The notes: generated by a model from the letters alone, not told the origin. 24,018 nt of DNA from WYEN01 sp049976205 (GCA_049976205.1 JBMFIR010000021.1:1-24018); one strand, 5' to 3'. Counted from the stretch's first letter, positions 1-7,642 are shown. Program-made: numbers and translations.

Positions 1-1
1 C

Positions 2-277
2 GGGGCTCCTCTAGCAATAGTGGATCCCAGGAACACATCGAGCGAATGCCCACGATGCGGATCAAAACTAGTTGAGAACGGCTACAGAAGACTTAAATGC
101 CTCAGATGCGGATTCGAGGCAGACAGAGACCTGGTTGGGGCACTGAACATCAGGAGAAAAGCCCTGGCAAAGATGGGGGGATCTCTGACCACCCCGACTG
201 CCCCCCAAATGACAGATGTAAACCCGAATAGATGGGGGGAACCAATGAACCCCCTAAAGGGAATCTCCACCCTTTAG
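2..277 (+). CDS. tnpB: TnpB (OrfB) of an IS200/IS605-family element, C-terminal part, cut by the window edge
   Basis: The frame is open from the first bases of the window, so only about the last 91 residues are visible. They hold the TnpB C-terminus: a zinc ribbon made of CPRCG and CLRCG, followed directly by the DRD motif that carries the last RuvC-like acidic residue, then GALNI. The tail (PTAPQMTDVNPNRWGEPMN) is of the kind seen in crenarchaeal TnpB proteins, so the 3' end looks intact. TnpB is an RNA-guided DNA nuclease; its omegaRNA is read from the 3' end of the gene and the right end of the element. The catalytic RuvC-I and -II parts lie outside the window, so activity cannot be judged. 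A GTG at 20 exists, but the conserved residues before it (APLAIVDPRN) show it is not the real start. Confidence 0.9.
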   Translation, partial: GAPLAIVDPRNTSSECPRCGSKLVENGYRRLKCLRCGFEADRDLVGALNIRRKALAKMGGSLTTPTAPQMTDVNPNRWGEPMNPLKGISTL

Positions 278-294
278 GGCGGGGAGGAGGTCAG
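258..294 (+). mobile_element. Right end of the IS200/IS605-type element with hairpin (omegaRNA 3' scaffold)
   Basis: The end of tnpB overlaps an imperfect hairpin: CTCCACCC pairs with GGGCGGGG across a TTTA loop with one A/C mismatch. It is followed by AGGAGGTCAG. The block ending at 294 recurs exactly at 1816-1836, and identity stops after TCAG, which marks the probable element boundary. In characterised TnpB systems the guide is the host sequence immediately 3' of the right end, here from 295. The boundary is inferred from this one repeat pair; the left end is outside the window. Confidence 0.7.
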
Positions 295-405
295 TACTAC
301 GACTCATTCTAGACATATTAGCGCTATTCTTAAGAGATCTTCTTCTTCATACAGTCTTCTAAGCTTGGGAAATTGATTAATTAAGTCGCTAAAATACTTA
401 TCCAT

Positions 406-639
406 ATGGTGCTTCACATGATTTGGAAACTGCTTGGTGTACCCAGGTTTCGAGTTATTAAAAGACCTTCTCCACTCGAGGAGCTAAGTGTTTTAGGAAG
501 AGAATTAGGTGTTAAGTTATTTATAAAGAGAGATGATCTTTTGGAGCTGGCATTGGGAGGTAATAAGATAAGAAAGCTTGAATTTATCTTCGGAGATTTA
601 CTGAGCAATGAATATGATACGGTATTGAAGGGTAATTAA
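406..639 (+). pseudogene. Truncated ACC deaminase / D-cysteine desulfhydrase family gene (PLP fold type II), N-terminal fragment
   Basis: The 77-residue product carries the N-terminal signature of the ACC deaminase / D-cysteine desulfhydrase family: PSPLEEL near residue 22 and KRDDLLELALGGNKIRKLEF from about residue 41, which leads to the region before the PLP lysine. Family members are about 320-340 residues. Here homology stops after DTVL, where a VGGxQSNH segment with the next conserved residues would be expected, and a stop follows three codons later. Only 12 bases then separate it from the end of the oppositely oriented eS1 gene, so about three quarters of the gene, with the catalytic core, is missing. 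A deletion between this gene and eS1, possibly linked to the IS element upstream, is the simplest explanation. The fragment is almost certainly non-functional. ATG 418 is an alternative start. Confidence 0.8.
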
Positions 640-651
640 AAGTGTTTTCTC

Positions 652-1287
652 TTATTGCGCTACTGCTTCAGCTGATGTTTCTGTCTCTTCTTCTTTCTGA
701 GTTCTCGGTGGAGTTGATAATAATTTGATTTTTGCGATCTCAACTTTTCTTATAGGATAGATCTTTTTAGCTTCTTGGAATATAAGATTCTGGATCTCTC
801 CAAGCGAAGCTTTAATAAATTCATCTAGAGTCTTTTCTGAGGCTTCTTTCTCTAGGATCTCAAAGATCTTTTTTCTAATAAGTTTTTTCTGAGAAGTCTT
901 ACATTTATATGTGGTGAACACAACTCCTGTGACCCTTATCTTGTATCCATCTTTAGTAACCAGGTTTACTATTCCAGCAACCTTACTAGTTTTTCTCCTA
1001 GTTAAGCTCCTCAGATAATCTCTTGCTAATTCCATCATCCTAAAACTAGTTAATGCTCTATCTCCATCAATACTAGTTATTTGAAACCTGAATCTTATAT
1101 GTAGCTGAGATATGTCACCAGTAACATCATATAGAGGAACCTCAATAGTTCTACCAATAACCTTCCAGTCCTCATCACCAGGTATAGTACCTATCTCAAT
1201 TTCTCCAAAGGTTGGTGGGGCAATAACTCTATACCACTTCTTATACTTCCACTTCTCTCTACCTGAGATCCTCATTCTCGAGGACAT
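652..1287 (-). CDS. rps3ae: Small ribosomal subunit protein eS1 (Rps3Ae)
   Basis: This 211-residue basic protein matches archaeal/eukaryotic eS1 along its length: KWYRVIAPPTFGEIEIG at about residues 17-33, the GRTIEVPLYDVTGD segment, then LHIRFRFQI, and a central VTKDGYKIRVTGVVFTTYKC segment. Length is normal for archaeal eS1 (about 200-220). It is part of the 30S subunit near the mRNA exit region. The C-terminus is a short acidic, Thr/Ser-rich tail. The gene stands alone on the minus strand. A TATA-like ATATA tract about 23 bases before the ATG suggests a leaderless or very short-leader transcript. Confidence 0.95.
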   Translation of the reverse strand: MSSRMRISGREKWKYKKWYRVIAPPTFGEIEIGTIPGDEDWKVIGRTIEVPLYDVTGDISQLHIRFRFQITSIDGDRALTSFRMMELARDYLRSLTRRKTSKVAGIVNLVTKDGYKIRVTGVVFTTYKCKTSQKKLIRKKIFEILEKEASEKTLDEFIKASLGEIQNLIFQEAKKIYPIRKVEIAKIKLLSTPPRTQKEEETETSAEAVAQ

Positions 1288-1303
1288 AACCCCTCTCCTG
1301 AAA

Positions 1304-1316
1304 CCTATATACTTTT
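1304..1316 (-). promoter_or_regulatory. TATA-like element for the eS1 gene
   Basis: Reading the minus strand, AAAAGTATATAGG lies with its centre about 23 bases before the eS1 ATG. That spacing would put transcription start at or just before the start codon. Prediction from position and composition only. Confidence 0.4.
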
Positions 1317-1436
1317 ACTATTACTAAGCTTATAACACTATTGTCTTTGATCCGAGTATAAAATTAATGTTAAATTCTTAGAGTATGCTTAATTAATCAA
1401 TATATTGAAGATAAGAAATAGATTCTGGGATTAGTA

Positions 1437-1760
1437 ATGTCTGCTAAATCAGACTATTTCAAGGTGGAGAGAACAAAAAGAGGGGTATTAATAAGAAACA
1501 TCTCTGAGAAAACCTTAGAGATAGTCTCTGTAGTAATAAACTACAGCTACACAATAGCATCTTCAAAAAAATCGGTAGAAGAAGGCTTAAGAACAGGATA
1601 TGGTAAGAAGCATTCTAGGGAAACCGTATATATAGGTAAGAATATGTCTCCAGGAGAATTAGTTGAGATAGAATTCTATCCACCTGAGATTATTGAGTCC
1701 GTGGAGATCTACTATGGAGAGCCTGGTAAGCCTAGGGAGAGTATTTCAGTACGGTTATGA
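1437..1760 (+). CDS. Uncharacterised 107-residue protein
   Basis: I do not recognise this family. The product has no membrane segment, no signal peptide and no cysteines. Alternating hydrophobic residues (GVLIRNISEKTLEIVSVVIN; LVEIEFYPPEIIESVEIYY) suggest an all-beta, immunoglobulin-like sandwich of six or seven strands, with a basic Gly/Lys/Arg-rich stretch (TGYGKKHSRE) in the middle. The ATG start at 1437 follows an AT-rich stretch without a clear ribosome binding site, in keeping with a leaderless transcript. It is flanked by divergent eS1 upstream and the solo tnpB right end downstream, so context gives no functional hint. Codon use matches neighbouring genes, which supports a real gene. 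Confidence 0.7.
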   Translation: MSAKSDYFKVERTKRGVLIRNISEKTLEIVSVVINYSYTIASSKKSVEEGLRTGYGKKHSRETVYIGKNMSPGELVEIEFYPPEIIESVEIYYGEPGKPRESISVRL

Positions 1761-1781
1761 GACATTATTTAACAACATAAA

Positions 1782-1836
1782 GATGGGTTTCACGAAGGAT
1801 TGAAAGCCTCGCCTCTTAGGGCGGGGAGGAGGTCAG
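1782..1836 (+). mobile_element. Solo right end of an IS200/IS605-type tnpB element (omegaRNA-like scaffold remnant)
   Basis: Positions 1816-1836 are identical to 274-294 at the end of the tnpB element, ending in the same GGAGGAGGTCAG. Upstream, GATGGG (1782) resembles the GATGGGG before the tnpB stop at 232-237. The hairpin is kept but with a different left arm: CCTCGCC pairs with GGCGGGG with one T-G wobble. No tnpB reading frame accompanies it here. It is either the scar of a deleted element from a sister subfamily, or a free-standing guide-RNA scaffold whose guide would be the sequence from 1837. The AT-rich TTATTTAAC at 1766-1774 could serve as a promoter for it. Confidence 0.6.
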
Positions 1837-1909
1837 ACACCTAGATCATCTTATGATGTAGGTACTCTTTTTATTAGTAATTTATTTCAAGAATATTTGG
1901 CGAATTAAT

Positions 1910-3112
1910 ATGTTAATTGGTGTTGTGGAAGGGTTTTACGGCTCTCCCTGGGATTTCATTGATCGTTTATCAATGATCTTTTTTATGAGTAGAGTAGGTA
2001 TGAATCTCTATGTTTATGCTCCTAAAGATGATCCTTATCACAGAATGTTTTGGAGAAGTCCTTACCCTGCCAGTTATATGGAGGAGTTCTCGAGACTAAT
2101 TGACGCGTCTAATAGATATGGTGTGGTGTTCTCCTACGCTATATCACCTGGTCTAGACATAAATTACTCCTCAAAAACTGATATCGATGTCTTAGTAAGG
2201 AAATTATCTCTCTTCACGGATCTCGGTGTAAGAATTTTGGGAATATTCTTGGACGATATACCACCGGAGTTGAGAGGTGAGGGTTTCAAAAGCTTAGCGG
2301 AGGCACAAGCGAAGTTAGTTAATAAAGTATATCATGAGCTCTCTCCAGATAAAATTATTTTTGTCCCAACATTTTACTGGGGCTATGAAAAAGACTATTT
2401 AAGAGAGCTAGGAGAGATCCTGGAGAGAAACATCGAGATTGTGTGGACAGGTAAATACGTTGTTTCACCAACAATAACTCTTGAAGATATCGACTACTTC
2501 AGAGAGATAAGTGGGAGATATCCGTCTATATGGGATAATTACCCAGTTAATGATTTCTTTACTGTAAGAGGAGTTCAGAGACTTCATCTAGACTACATAA
2601 AAGGGAGAGATCCTGAGATATTCAGTCGAATATCTGTCTACATGTCTAATCCAATGAATCAAGCTGAGGCATCTAAGATCCCTCTATACACAATTGCCAG
2701 ATTAGCCAAGAGATATAAACCAGGTGAGAAAGATCTCGATAAAGCAATTGAGTTAATAGCTAATGAGGAGGTGTGGGAATCTTTAAAAATATTCATTAGA
2801 TTAAATAGATCTAGTGTACTAGACCCCGAAGCTGATTACGAGCCGTCTAGAGAAGACGTTGATAAGATCAGGGGTATGATTAAGGATCTGAGGAGTAAGT
2901 TAACTAATATAAAGCTTCTCGTAGAAATCTCGCCGATATTATCATTCTTAGAGACATTATCCTCAGCACTAGAGCAAGGTAGGGAGATTTATTCAAGACG
3001 TGTTCAAAGTGCTGGCTTATACGATCCTCCCTTAACTGAGGAGGCTATGAATAAAGTATTTGGAGGAGTTTCCCGGAGAATACCTAAGTGGCTAAAAATC
3101 ACAAGTGCTTAA
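1910..3112 (+). CDS. GH84 family beta-N-acetylglucosaminidase (O-GlcNAcase/NagJ-like catalytic domain)
   Basis: The first 250 residues carry the GH84 signature: VEGFYGSPW at residues 6-14, GMNLYVYAPKDDPYHR at 30-45, WR..YP at 48-52, and the catalytic Asp pair in IFLDDIP (D115, D116), which provides substrate-assisted catalysis through the substrate's N-acetyl group. The rest is mostly helical and matches the short stalk after the barrel; there is no signal peptide, so the enzyme should be cytoplasmic. Family members remove terminal beta-GlcNAc from proteins or glycans. In crenarchaea, a plausible substrate is GlcNAc from the chitobiose core of N-glycans (inference). The 400-residue length fits a catalytic domain with stalk, without the C-terminal GNAT-like domain of animal OGA. 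The 3' end overlaps the convergent SIS gene by 14 bases. Confidence 0.88.
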   Translation: MLIGVVEGFYGSPWDFIDRLSMIFFMSRVGMNLYVYAPKDDPYHRMFWRSPYPASYMEEFSRLIDASNRYGVVFSYAISPGLDINYSSKTDIDVLVRKLSLFTDLGVRILGIFLDDIPPELRGEGFKSLAEAQAKLVNKVYHELSPDKIIFVPTFYWGYEKDYLRELGEILERNIEIVWTGKYVVSPTITLEDIDYFREISGRYPSIWDNYPVNDFFTVRGVQRLHLDYIKGRDPEIFSRISVYMSNPMNQAEASKIPLYTIARLAKRYKPGEKDLDKAIELIANEEVWESLKIFIRLNRSSVLDPEADYEPSREDVDKIRGMIKDLRSKLTNIKLLVEISPILSFLETLSSALEQGREIYSRRVQSAGLYDPPLTEEAMNKVFGGVSRRIPKWLKITSA

Positions 3113-3845
3113 TTAATCTAGAGTATTTATCTACTAAGGATTTATTCAGTTTCTCGCTCCCAGGAACATTAACACTTACCCAGATCTCAGGTTCATAACC
3201 GCTTTTAATAAGTTTCTCAATTGTTAAGATCTCTAGTGAGTGAACAATAAACGAGTTAACTATAGTTGACACAGGAGCAACTCTTCTTCCACTTAATTCA
3301 GGTATCTCGATCGAAGCATCTCCCTCAGGAACTTTATTATCAATAACTACATCAGCCACCTCATACAATTTCTTACCAAATCTATTAGCGGGCTTTAGTC
3401 TCTTAGAGTACTCAACAGATGTTATAGCAATAACCCTGGCACCTTTCTCTCTAGCCAGTACCGAGGCTTCCACAGGAACAGCGTTTTTACCTGAGTTAGA
3501 TATTGCTATAAGAATATCTCCCTCAGAAACACCATAATATTCAATAAGTACGTCGGCGTACCCAGATAATTTCTCAGCCATAGATGATTTAAGGGCTCCT
3601 GAGAAACCTCCTAGAACAGGATCAAGTATTGGATAGATCCTAGCTAAACCACCAGCTCTATGAAACATTTCAATTGCTATAAGCATTGAGTGCCCTGTCC
3701 CAAGAACATATATCATTTTCTCTTTTCTGATTGCAGAGGCTAATTCCTCAGATGCTTTTTCTAAACTATTCTTCTCCTCGTTTAATATTCTGCCAATGAT
3801 TTCATCTATAAAATTCTTATACCTATTTACATAGTCCCACGCCAT
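3099..3845 (-). CDS. SIS-domain protein, UPF0309/COG4821-type predicted sugar-phosphate isomerase
   Basis: This 248-residue protein has one SIS fold: YVLGTGHSMLIAIEMFHRAGG at about 45-65 forms the first phosphate-binding loop, and DILIAISNSGKNAVPVE at about 110-126 holds the SNSGxN motif that binds phosphosugar. The middle VEASVLAREKGARVIAITS and the later VNSFIVHSLEILTIE are typical of the UPF0309 group of sugar isomerase-domain proteins. Its ATG is preceded by a strong AAGGTGATG ribosome binding site, which fixes the start. It converges with the GH84 gene with a 14-base overlap, so a role on phosphorylated amino sugars derived from GlcNAc is reasonable but unproven. Whether it is an enzyme or a sugar-sensing protein cannot be said. 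Confidence 0.8.
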   Translation of the reverse strand: MAWDYVNRYKNFIDEIIGRILNEEKNSLEKASEELASAIRKEKMIYVLGTGHSMLIAIEMFHRAGGLARIYPILDPVLGGFSGALKSSMAEKLSGYADVLIEYYGVSEGDILIAISNSGKNAVPVEASVLAREKGARVIAITSVEYSKRLKPANRFGKKLYEVADVVIDNKVPEGDASIEIPELSGRRVAPVSTIVNSFIVHSLEILTIEKLIKSGYEPEIWVSVNVPGSEKLNKSLVDKYSRLIKHL

Positions 3846-4002
3846 ATATCATCACCTTAGTAAATCTGTTGAGGATTTCTCGGGAAAAATCTTCATAGTT
3901 ATACACATGTTATTTTACGGATCCCAATTTATATGCTGATATCTATGCGGTATTTTACGTAATTATTTACTCCTACAAAATATTTCTATATCCACAGATT
4001 TT

Positions 4003-4809
4003 TTATCTTAATACTTTTTCTAGAATTATGAAGTGTCGTAATCTTCTAACACCTGGTAAATGTGAGTAGAAGAATAGATGACTAGTCCAGGGAATTTCGG
4101 CTATTCTTACACCGATATTCTTCATTTCTTGAAGAGATTTGTAGAGGAGTACGGTTCCGATCCCTAATCTTCTATATTTTTCTGCTACACCGATCGGGCC
4201 GAATCTATTTTTTACCAACGTTGAATAAGCAGAGAAGCCCAAGATCTCTTTGTTTGTTATGTCCTCAGCAATTATAATCGATGGTTTATTTCTTAATGAA
4301 GCAAGTCTTATCTCTCTGGACCATATAACACCAAAGTGATTTCTAATCCACTCACTGACTAAATCAAGTTCTTCCCATCGGATGTTTCTAATGAATATGT
4401 TCTCATAAATCATTTTTTTCTCGAGTATTTTTACTCTCTCAGGAAGGTAGAATTCAGCTAAATCTATTTCATAGTTAACATATTCACTTAATTTTTTATA
4501 ATTTAGATCTTCTAGTATCGAAATATATAGGTAGTAATTGATCTCTATTCCCGGAAATATGTACCATATAGGATAACCGCCGATCCTAATCCTCCTGAGA
4601 TCTTTCTTGGCAGCGAAGTTCTCTATTTCATAAATAATTTTTGTAAAAAGATCTTTTATAGTGGCTTTATCAAGATCTTTTCTCACAACAATTATTTTAA
4701 CAAATAAGGTTTCTCTATAGATCTCAGGAGGATTAGTAGGATCTTTAGTCATCAAAACAGCTTGTGCGAAACCATATAGATCTTCATTATCATACAGCGA
4801 AATCACCAA
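4003..4809 (-). CDS. GNAT-family N-acetyltransferase with two GNAT-like halves (start uncertain)
   Basis: The C-terminal half (about residues 140-268) is a GNAT domain with the acetyl-CoA loop in EKYRRLGIGTVLLYKSL, preceded by the strands IIIAEDITNKEILGFSAYS. The N-terminal half resembles a second, degenerate GNAT fold (LYGFAQAVLMTKDP; ETLFVKIIVVRKDL) without a clear pyrophosphate loop. The only ordinary start codon is TTG 4809, but this removes conserved sequence: the same frame stays open upstream to 4998 and reads as convincing protein. The true 5' end is therefore unresolved (see the next entry). The substrate is unknown. The location near a GH84 gene recalls animal OGA, which joins GH84 to a GNAT-like domain, but no direct link is shown. 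Confidence 0.75.
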   Translation of the reverse strand: MVISLYDNEDLYGFAQAVLMTKDPTNPPEIYRETLFVKIIVVRKDLDKATIKDLFTKIIYEIENFAAKKDLRRIRIGGYPIWYIFPGIEINYYLYISILEDLNYKKLSEYVNYEIDLAEFYLPERVKILEKKMIYENIFIRNIRWEELDLVSEWIRNHFGVIWSREIRLASLRNKPSIIIAEDITNKEILGFSAYSTLVKNRFGPIGVAEKYRRLGIGTVLLYKSLQEMKNIGVRIAEIPWTSHLFFYSHLPGVRRLRHFIILEKVLR

Positions 4810-4998
4810 TCCATCTCTCGAGTTAGGATCCTCAAATAAAGCTCTTCTAATAAAATCTATGTCTACAGGATCTTTATCAAAGGAGTTATTTAGTAACTCG
4901 CTTAATTTCTCATGATCAGGATCTTGTCTTAAATAATCTTCTAGACCAAGAAGTATCTTCGTATCAACCCACCACTTAAGATCTCTAGATGGTGTTGC
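4810..4998 (-). other. In-frame upstream continuation of the GNAT gene, without ATG/GTG/TTG
   Basis: The frame of the GNAT gene continues for 63 codons upstream of TTG 4809 until a TAA at 4999-5001. It reads like normal protein for this genome, for example EDYLRQDPDHEKLSELLNN and DIDFIRRALFEDPNSRDG, and would supply the missing first strand and helix of the fold. No ATG, GTG or TTG occurs in it. On the minus strand a GGTGGG lies about 11 bases before an ATA in this frame. A TTG in another frame (reading IRRYFLV) opens just after GGTGGG, so a one-base frameshift is another explanation. The gene may therefore use a rare start, be 5'-damaged, or contain a sequence error. Confidence 0.6.
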
Positions 4999-5216
4999 TT
5001 AAATATGTTCTCTGTATTGATCTAAGTTTGTCTCTCGTGGATAATGAAATAATAGAAATATAACTAATGTCTAGTATATATTTCAAGAGATCATGTAGAT
5101 AGTATCATGTAATGACCTATGGATCATGCGAGACTAAATGATCAACCTGAGCCTAGGAACTGTTCAATACTCTGTCTTATTACTCCTAATTAATTTATCT
5201 ACTTAGTGGATACTCT
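4999..5216 (+). other. Intergenic region without recognised gene
   Basis: This AT-rich spacer lies between divergent GNAT genes. I see only a 6-bp inverted repeat (GATCAT and ATGATC, around 5120-5143) and a repeated CATGTA. No RNA gene is supported. It probably holds the promoters of both GNAT genes. Confidence 0.5.
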
Positions 5217-6071
5217 ATGGAGAAGCATTTCAGAAAAATTACGTGGGGGGATTTACAACACATATATTCTTGGCTGGATGAAAGAGATTATCTGCGAAGA
5301 GAAGGTTTTCTGGAGAATATGATTTATCGTGGATTAGCATATGGTGTAGATGTGGATGGAAATATAGAGGCTATAGGAATTATATATCCCGTAGATAGTT
5401 TAGCTTGGTTGATGGGTGCGAGAGTTAGAAGTGATATGAGAAGAAAAGGTATTGGTAGATTTATGACAGAAAAACTTATTGAAGAAGCAAAAGAGAGAGG
5501 ATTTAGAGAAGTAGCTCTATTAACTTCTAAGTATAATACACCAGTTCATAAAATAAGTGAATCATTAGGTATGAGAAGAATTCTTCAATTAGTTTCTATA
5601 GGCTTCTCTCATAAATACACTAGCGTCTTCTATACATTCAATAAAAAAATAATCTATTTACATAATGATGATAAAGACATGATTTTTCGGAACCTGATTA
5701 GAGAGTATCCACTTCTACCACTCTCTCCTGGAGGAGGTGTTTGGGGGCTAAATAGCTATGTTCTAGATAAAGTTAAAGATGAATTATATGTATGTGGAGA
5801 TCTTAGCAGTATCTATGCCATATCATTCTCTGGTTGCTCATGGATCCCTGAGAATAGTTGTAGAAATTCTCTAGGCATTATCTTTATAGGCAGAGGAGAT
5901 ATGGATCTTCTAAAGACTATCTCGTGTATATCTGAGACTTCGCTAAGTGAAGATTCCCCAGAGATTATTATTTGGTTCAAAGAGGATATGTATAATAATG
6001 ATTTTATTGAGAGAATTGAGTCTTTGGGTAGATGGAGCTGGAGATCATATGTTTACTACATGGATCTCTAA
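5217..6071 (+). CDS. GNAT-family N-acetyltransferase, 284 residues
   Basis: The N-terminal 140 residues form a complete GNAT domain: start MEKHFRKITWGDLQHIYSWL, central strands YGVDVDGNIEAIGIIYPVD, and the acetyl-CoA-binding loop VRSDMRRKGIGRFMTEKLIE at about residues 73-92, then NTPVHKISESLGMRR, the usual end of the fold. The remaining 140 residues are less conserved and may be a second, degenerate acetyltransferase half or a substrate-binding domain. The acceptor substrate is not evident. It faces away from the other GNAT gene, and its 3' end is one base from the convergent endonuclease IV gene. The two GNAT genes may be old duplicates. Confidence 0.82.
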   Translation: MEKHFRKITWGDLQHIYSWLDERDYLRREGFLENMIYRGLAYGVDVDGNIEAIGIIYPVDSLAWLMGARVRSDMRRKGIGRFMTEKLIEEAKERGFREVALLTSKYNTPVHKISESLGMRRILQLVSIGFSHKYTSVFYTFNKKIIYLHNDDKDMIFRNLIREYPLLPLSPGGGVWGLNSYVLDKVKDELYVCGDLSSIYAISFSGCSWIPENSCRNSLGIIFIGRGDMDLLKTISCISETSLSEDSPEIIIWFKEDMYNNDFIERIESLGRWSWRSYVYYMDL

Positions 6072-6072
6072 A

Positions 6073-6915
6073 TTATAATTCCTCATAAACTCTCTTCATG
6101 AGAAGAGCGTCCTCCTCAATATTAGGAGACTCAGATATGATCACGCCAGCCACCTTAAAATCTTTTAATGCTCTCAGGATCTCTCTATAATTAAGATCTG
6201 ACTCTTCCAGATTCAGATGTTTTGATTCTCCTCTTCTCCCATACTCGATCCCTGACATATGTATATGAGAGGTCTTAAGAGCCTCTTTACCCAGTCTCTT
6301 CTCAATAAGCTCTAATACAGACACGATCTCTTCATAACTATTATACTTCCCAATACTTCTCGCGTGGAGATGCGCGAAATCAATTGCTGGTAGAACTCCC
6401 TCGATCTCCTCAGATAAAGAAATTATTTCCTCTAAATCACCGAACTCTGCTAATCCCCCCATAAGCTCTGGTCTCACCCATATGTCTACTCCCTCATTTC
6501 TCAATGAATCAACTATTGCCTTAATATTATTCTTAATCCTAGCATAAGCTTTACCTGGAGTATCTTTACCATAATATCCTGAGTGAAAAACAACTGAGAA
6601 TGCACCCGCTATATAGCCGATCCTTGCTGATTGAAGGATCCTATCAATACTCTCTCTCACCTTAGCAGGATCATCACTATTAAGATTTATATAATACGGC
6701 GCATGAACAGTGAGAACCACATTATTCTCTTCAGCAGCTTTTCTAACTTCTTGGGCAGTCTCGATACTCATTTTAACACCTCTAACAAATTCTAGCTCCA
6801 TAGCGTCTAGACCAAGTTCTCTTACTCTGATAATACCAGCGACAGAAGTTTTCTTCGGCGTGGATAGAGGTATTCCAGCGGTTCCAAAAAGTAATTTATC
6901 GAAATATTTTTTCAA
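6073..6915 (-). CDS. nfo: Endonuclease IV (Nfo-type AP endonuclease, family 2)
   Basis: This 280-residue TIM-barrel protein carries most of the metal ligands of endonuclease IV: H71 in HAPYYIN, H111 in FHSGYYG, E150 in RPELMG, D179 and H182 in IDFAHLHAR, H217/H219 in HIHMSG, H233 in SKHLNLEE, and E262 in ISESP. Archaeal members of this length are common. It cleaves DNA 5' of abasic sites in base excision repair. The related sugar-phosphate isomerase/epimerase family shares the fold, but the full ligand set and the SHIHMSG and SESP motifs favour Nfo. It lies 18 bases downstream of the thioredoxin-fold gene on the same strand, probably co-transcribed. Confidence 0.85.
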   Translation of the reverse strand: MKKYFDKLLFGTAGIPLSTPKKTSVAGIIRVRELGLDAMELEFVRGVKMSIETAQEVRKAAEENNVVLTVHAPYYINLNSDDPAKVRESIDRILQSARIGYIAGAFSVVFHSGYYGKDTPGKAYARIKNNIKAIVDSLRNEGVDIWVRPELMGGLAEFGDLEEIISLSEEIEGVLPAIDFAHLHARSIGKYNSYEEIVSVLELIEKRLGKEALKTSHIHMSGIEYGRRGESKHLNLEESDLNYREILRALKDFKVAGVIISESPNIEEDALLMKRVYEEL

Positions 6916-6933
6916 GGATTTTTATCCCCTTAG

Positions 6934-7599
6934 TCAAATATTGGCTTTAATTACCTGAAAAACGTATTGGGGCTCGATCTCTCCAGTATTCGGTATCAAT
7001 CCTTTATTTATTAAGTCCACGTATATCTGGGTTATATCAATTACGTTCACAATAGATCCATTAGATATCTTGATCAGGAGAAGTGTAGGGCTACTCATCA
7101 CATTGAATAACCGAAAAGTTTTTTGTGCAGTAGGATCTGAACATTCATATGTGAACCATGAACACGCTACCAATACTATAGTTAATTTGTTTTTGAAATA
7201 GTTTATTGCATCAGGATTCTTTAAGTAATTCACTAGCTTTGGTTCAAAGGCTATGCAGTGAGGACACTTATTATTATGGAAATAGTATAGGTAATAGCCA
7301 TCTCTCTTAGGAATATAGGGTCCTGAGCTATTAGTCTCTAATCTTACAAAACCTTTCTCCTCCCAACTCCACTCATAAATTCCATTAGGTATAGAATTTG
7401 ATGGAGAACTCAGGATATTTGATCCAGATGTAGAAGTTGTTACCCCGCTACTTGAATATCTTTCAGCGGTTATTTGTGAGATATTTGTAGGAGAGTTTTC
7501 CATGTAGGACAATTTATAGATCAACGCATATGCTGCGATTAATACAATTAATAATACCATTATTATGTATATTAAATCTGCTCTCTTCATATGCACCAT
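6934..7599 (-). CDS. Membrane-anchored thioredoxin-fold protein (CPHC)
   Basis: The product has an N-terminal membrane anchor at about residues 9-28 (DLIYIIMVLLIVLIAAYALI), then a Ser/Thr-rich linker of about 50 residues, and a thioredoxin-like domain from about residue 98. The active site KCPHCIAFEPK contains CxxC, and SSPTLLL provides the cis-proline strand. Two further cysteines (CSWFTYEC) may form a second disulfide. The domain should face outside and act in disulfide formation or reduction of exported proteins; substrates are unknown. ATG 7599 and ATG 7590 (MKRAD) are both possible: a TTTAAAT at about 7612 would put the transcript start near the second, so a leaderless start at 7590 is plausible. 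It sits between LysRS and endonuclease IV on the same strand. Confidence 0.75.
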   Translation of the reverse strand: MVHMKRADLIYIIMVLLIVLIAAYALIYKLSYMENSPTNISQITAERYSSSGVTTSTSGSNILSSPSNSIPNGIYEWSWEEKGFVRLETNSSGPYIPKRDGYYLYYFHNNKCPHCIAFEPKLVNYLKNPDAINYFKNKLTIVLVACSWFTYECSDPTAQKTFRLFNVMSSPTLLLIKISNGSIVNVIDITQIYVDLINKGLIPNTGEIEPQYVFQVIKANI

Positions 7600-7642
7600 A
7601 GTATCAATTGATTTAAATAAAAATAAGTATTGAAGCTTTTAA

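Noticed and set aside
5115..5145. GATCAT/ATGATC hairpin as an RNA gene
   Set aside because: Six base pairs with a ten-base loop and no conserved RNA motif; likely chance.
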